DNA from: Agrobacterium leguminum
GTDB lineage: Bacteria > Pseudomonadota > Alphaproteobacteria > Rhizobiales > Rhizobiaceae
Direction of reading: 5' to 3'
Assembly: GCF_015704895.1 (NCBI RefSeq)
Contig: NZ_JADQWB010000006.1
Span: forward strand, 62,001 to 126,000
DNA: 64,000 bases
Both the position numbers and the translations under genes were made by a program. Numbering within the stretch: position 1 is the first letter of the stretch; every line of letters begins with the position of its first letter. Below are positions 63,246 to 64,000 of the stretch, piece by piece. The notes under the pieces are model-generated. The model made no database searches. It was given only the letters and a program-made list of their open reading frames with translations, and was not told the origin of the DNA.

Positions 63246-64000
63246 TCAGTGTCCGCCACCGCCGCCGCCAGCGGCGGCAACCTCGGTCTCCGCGCCCGCC
63301 GCAGCACCCGTGCCGCCGCCGTAAATGGCGGGAGCGAGGCTGGCCTCGGCGAGCCAGAAGTCACGTTTCGCGTTGATGGCGAGCAGGCTTGAATTGACCT
63401 TTTCCCGGCTGTCGGCCAGAAGCTCGAAGGTGTTGGTGATCATGCCGTTATAGGTCAGCAACGACTGCTCCTCGATCTTGGTGCGCAGCGGCACCACGCT
63501 GTTGCGGTAATGCCGGGCGATGTCATAGTTCGAGCGATAGGCCTGATAGGCGGAGCGGGCTTCCGAGCGGACATTGACCGCCTTTTCCGCCAGCAGGTTC
63601 GCCGCGCGCATATAGGCGAGTTCGGATTCCCGCATGCGCGCCTGACCGGAATCGAAGATCGGAATGACGAATTCCAGCTCGGCATTGCCGGTGGTCTGCT
63701 TGTGGATTTCGCCGTCTTCCAGCTCGCGCTCGGTCTCGAAGCCGGAACGGATTTCGAGATCGGTCACGTATCGGGTGGCTTCGGTGAGCTTGAACGACCG
63801 GGCGGTCGCCTCCAGATCGAGCTTTGCCATCTGCAGATCCACGCGGCGCTGCAGCGCCTCGGCCTCGATCATGTCCCGTTTGGTGAGAGCCTTCGGAAGC
63901 GGGGGCAGGCGGTTGGGAATGGTGTATTCGATATCCGCTCCCCACAGCCCCATCAGCCGGGTCAGTTCCTCCTTGGCAAGACGGGCCTCAAGCCGCGCCC
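63246..64000 (-). CDS. TolC-family outer-membrane efflux protein, 5' end outside the window
   Basis: A C-terminal part of about 251 residues. The frame stays open to the right edge and the residues before the ATG at 63953 (ARLEARLAKEELTRL) continue a typical TolC helix, so that ATG is not the start. Long amphipathic helices (SEARSAYQAYRSNYDIARHY) and TYNGMITNTFELLADSREK mark the second OEP repeat. The end is Gly/Ala-rich and finishes with a histidine. It probably forms the outer-membrane channel of a copper efflux pump whose other parts lie beyond the window. Confidence 0.88.
   Translation of the reverse strand, partial: ARLEARLAKEELTRLMGLWGADIEYTIPNRLPPLPKALTKRDMIEAEALQRRVDLQMAKLDLEATARSFKLTEATRYVTDLEIRSGFETERELEDGEIHKQTTGNAELEFVIPIFDSGQARMRESELAYMRAANLLAEKAVNVRSEARSAYQAYRSNYDIARHYRNSVVPLRTKIEEQSLLTYNGMITNTFELLADSREKVNSSLLAINAKRDFWLAEASLAPAIYGGGTGAAAGAETEVAAAGGGGGGH

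Overview
The window reads as a chromosome or large-replicon segment from a GC-rich alphaproteobacterium, most likely Rhizobiales and probably Rhizobiaceae (Agrobacterium/Rhizobium group). This rests on gene style: many LysR-divergent catabolic cassettes, an MCP ending in NWEEF, a TTAA-N7-TTAA CtrA-like box, and the ABC, siderophore and sulfur gene repertoire. No rRNA, tRNA, insertion sequence or CRISPR array was recognised. The genus is inference.

Left part (1-18.2 kb) holds small metabolic cassettes. They are: a tautomerase with divergent LysR; a cupin/VOC pair with divergent MarR and three 18-bp operator-like palindromes; a LysR gene divergent from a PrpF/4-oxalomesaconate-tautomerase-like isomerase followed by a complete ABC importer; an uncharacterised cassette of a small protein, a DUF4034-like protein and an M48 membrane peptidase; a chemoreceptor; and a sulfone/sulfonate sulfur-scavenging set (msuE, sfnG, FAD/NAD(P)-binding protein).

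The centre (18.3-31.6 kb, all minus strand) is the most unusual part. Two giant Ser/Thr-rich proteins (1110 and 1725 residues) consist almost wholly of a decapeptide repeat of the type LSTxQIxAL. They bracket a GT2 glycosyltransferase, a TPR plus GT41 (O-GlcNAc-transferase-like) enzyme and a UDP-galactopyranose mutase. I infer a dedicated protein O-glycosylation system for repeat-built, probably surface or secreted, proteins. An 11-bp perfect stem after the first repeat gene could set structural protein in excess of enzyme. A long upstream region carries a tandem 17-mer and a CtrA-like site.

Right of this (32.4-39.8 kb) lies a LysR-controlled aromatic/electrophile cluster (ring-cleaving VOC dioxygenase, isochorismatase-like hydrolase, XapX protein, amidohydrolase, DoxX, MFS). 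A paired GCAATT motif with identical 23-bp spacing precedes both transcription units. Next come a ProC-like reductase, an alpha/beta hydrolase with divergent TetR and twin operators, and a membrane-stress operon of PspA, a YqiJ-like OB-fold protein and flotillin. The PspA reading frame is fused in frame to what looks like the N-terminal part of a TnpB-type transposon protein lacking its RuvC nuclease. A DnaQ-like exonuclease is divergent from it.

The final part (46.6-64 kb) holds a LysR/DHA2 exporter pair, a siderophore uptake locus (FecI sigma, FecR, STN-type TonB receptor, FhuF, binding protein, FhuB but no ATPase), an RR/HK/VirK-like envelope operon with a divergent PAP2 phosphatase, and a copper operon (TolC, multicopper oxidase, cupredoxin, CusF) running off the right edge. 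The FhuB frame appears shifted at its 3' end and runs on into the convergent MFS gene.
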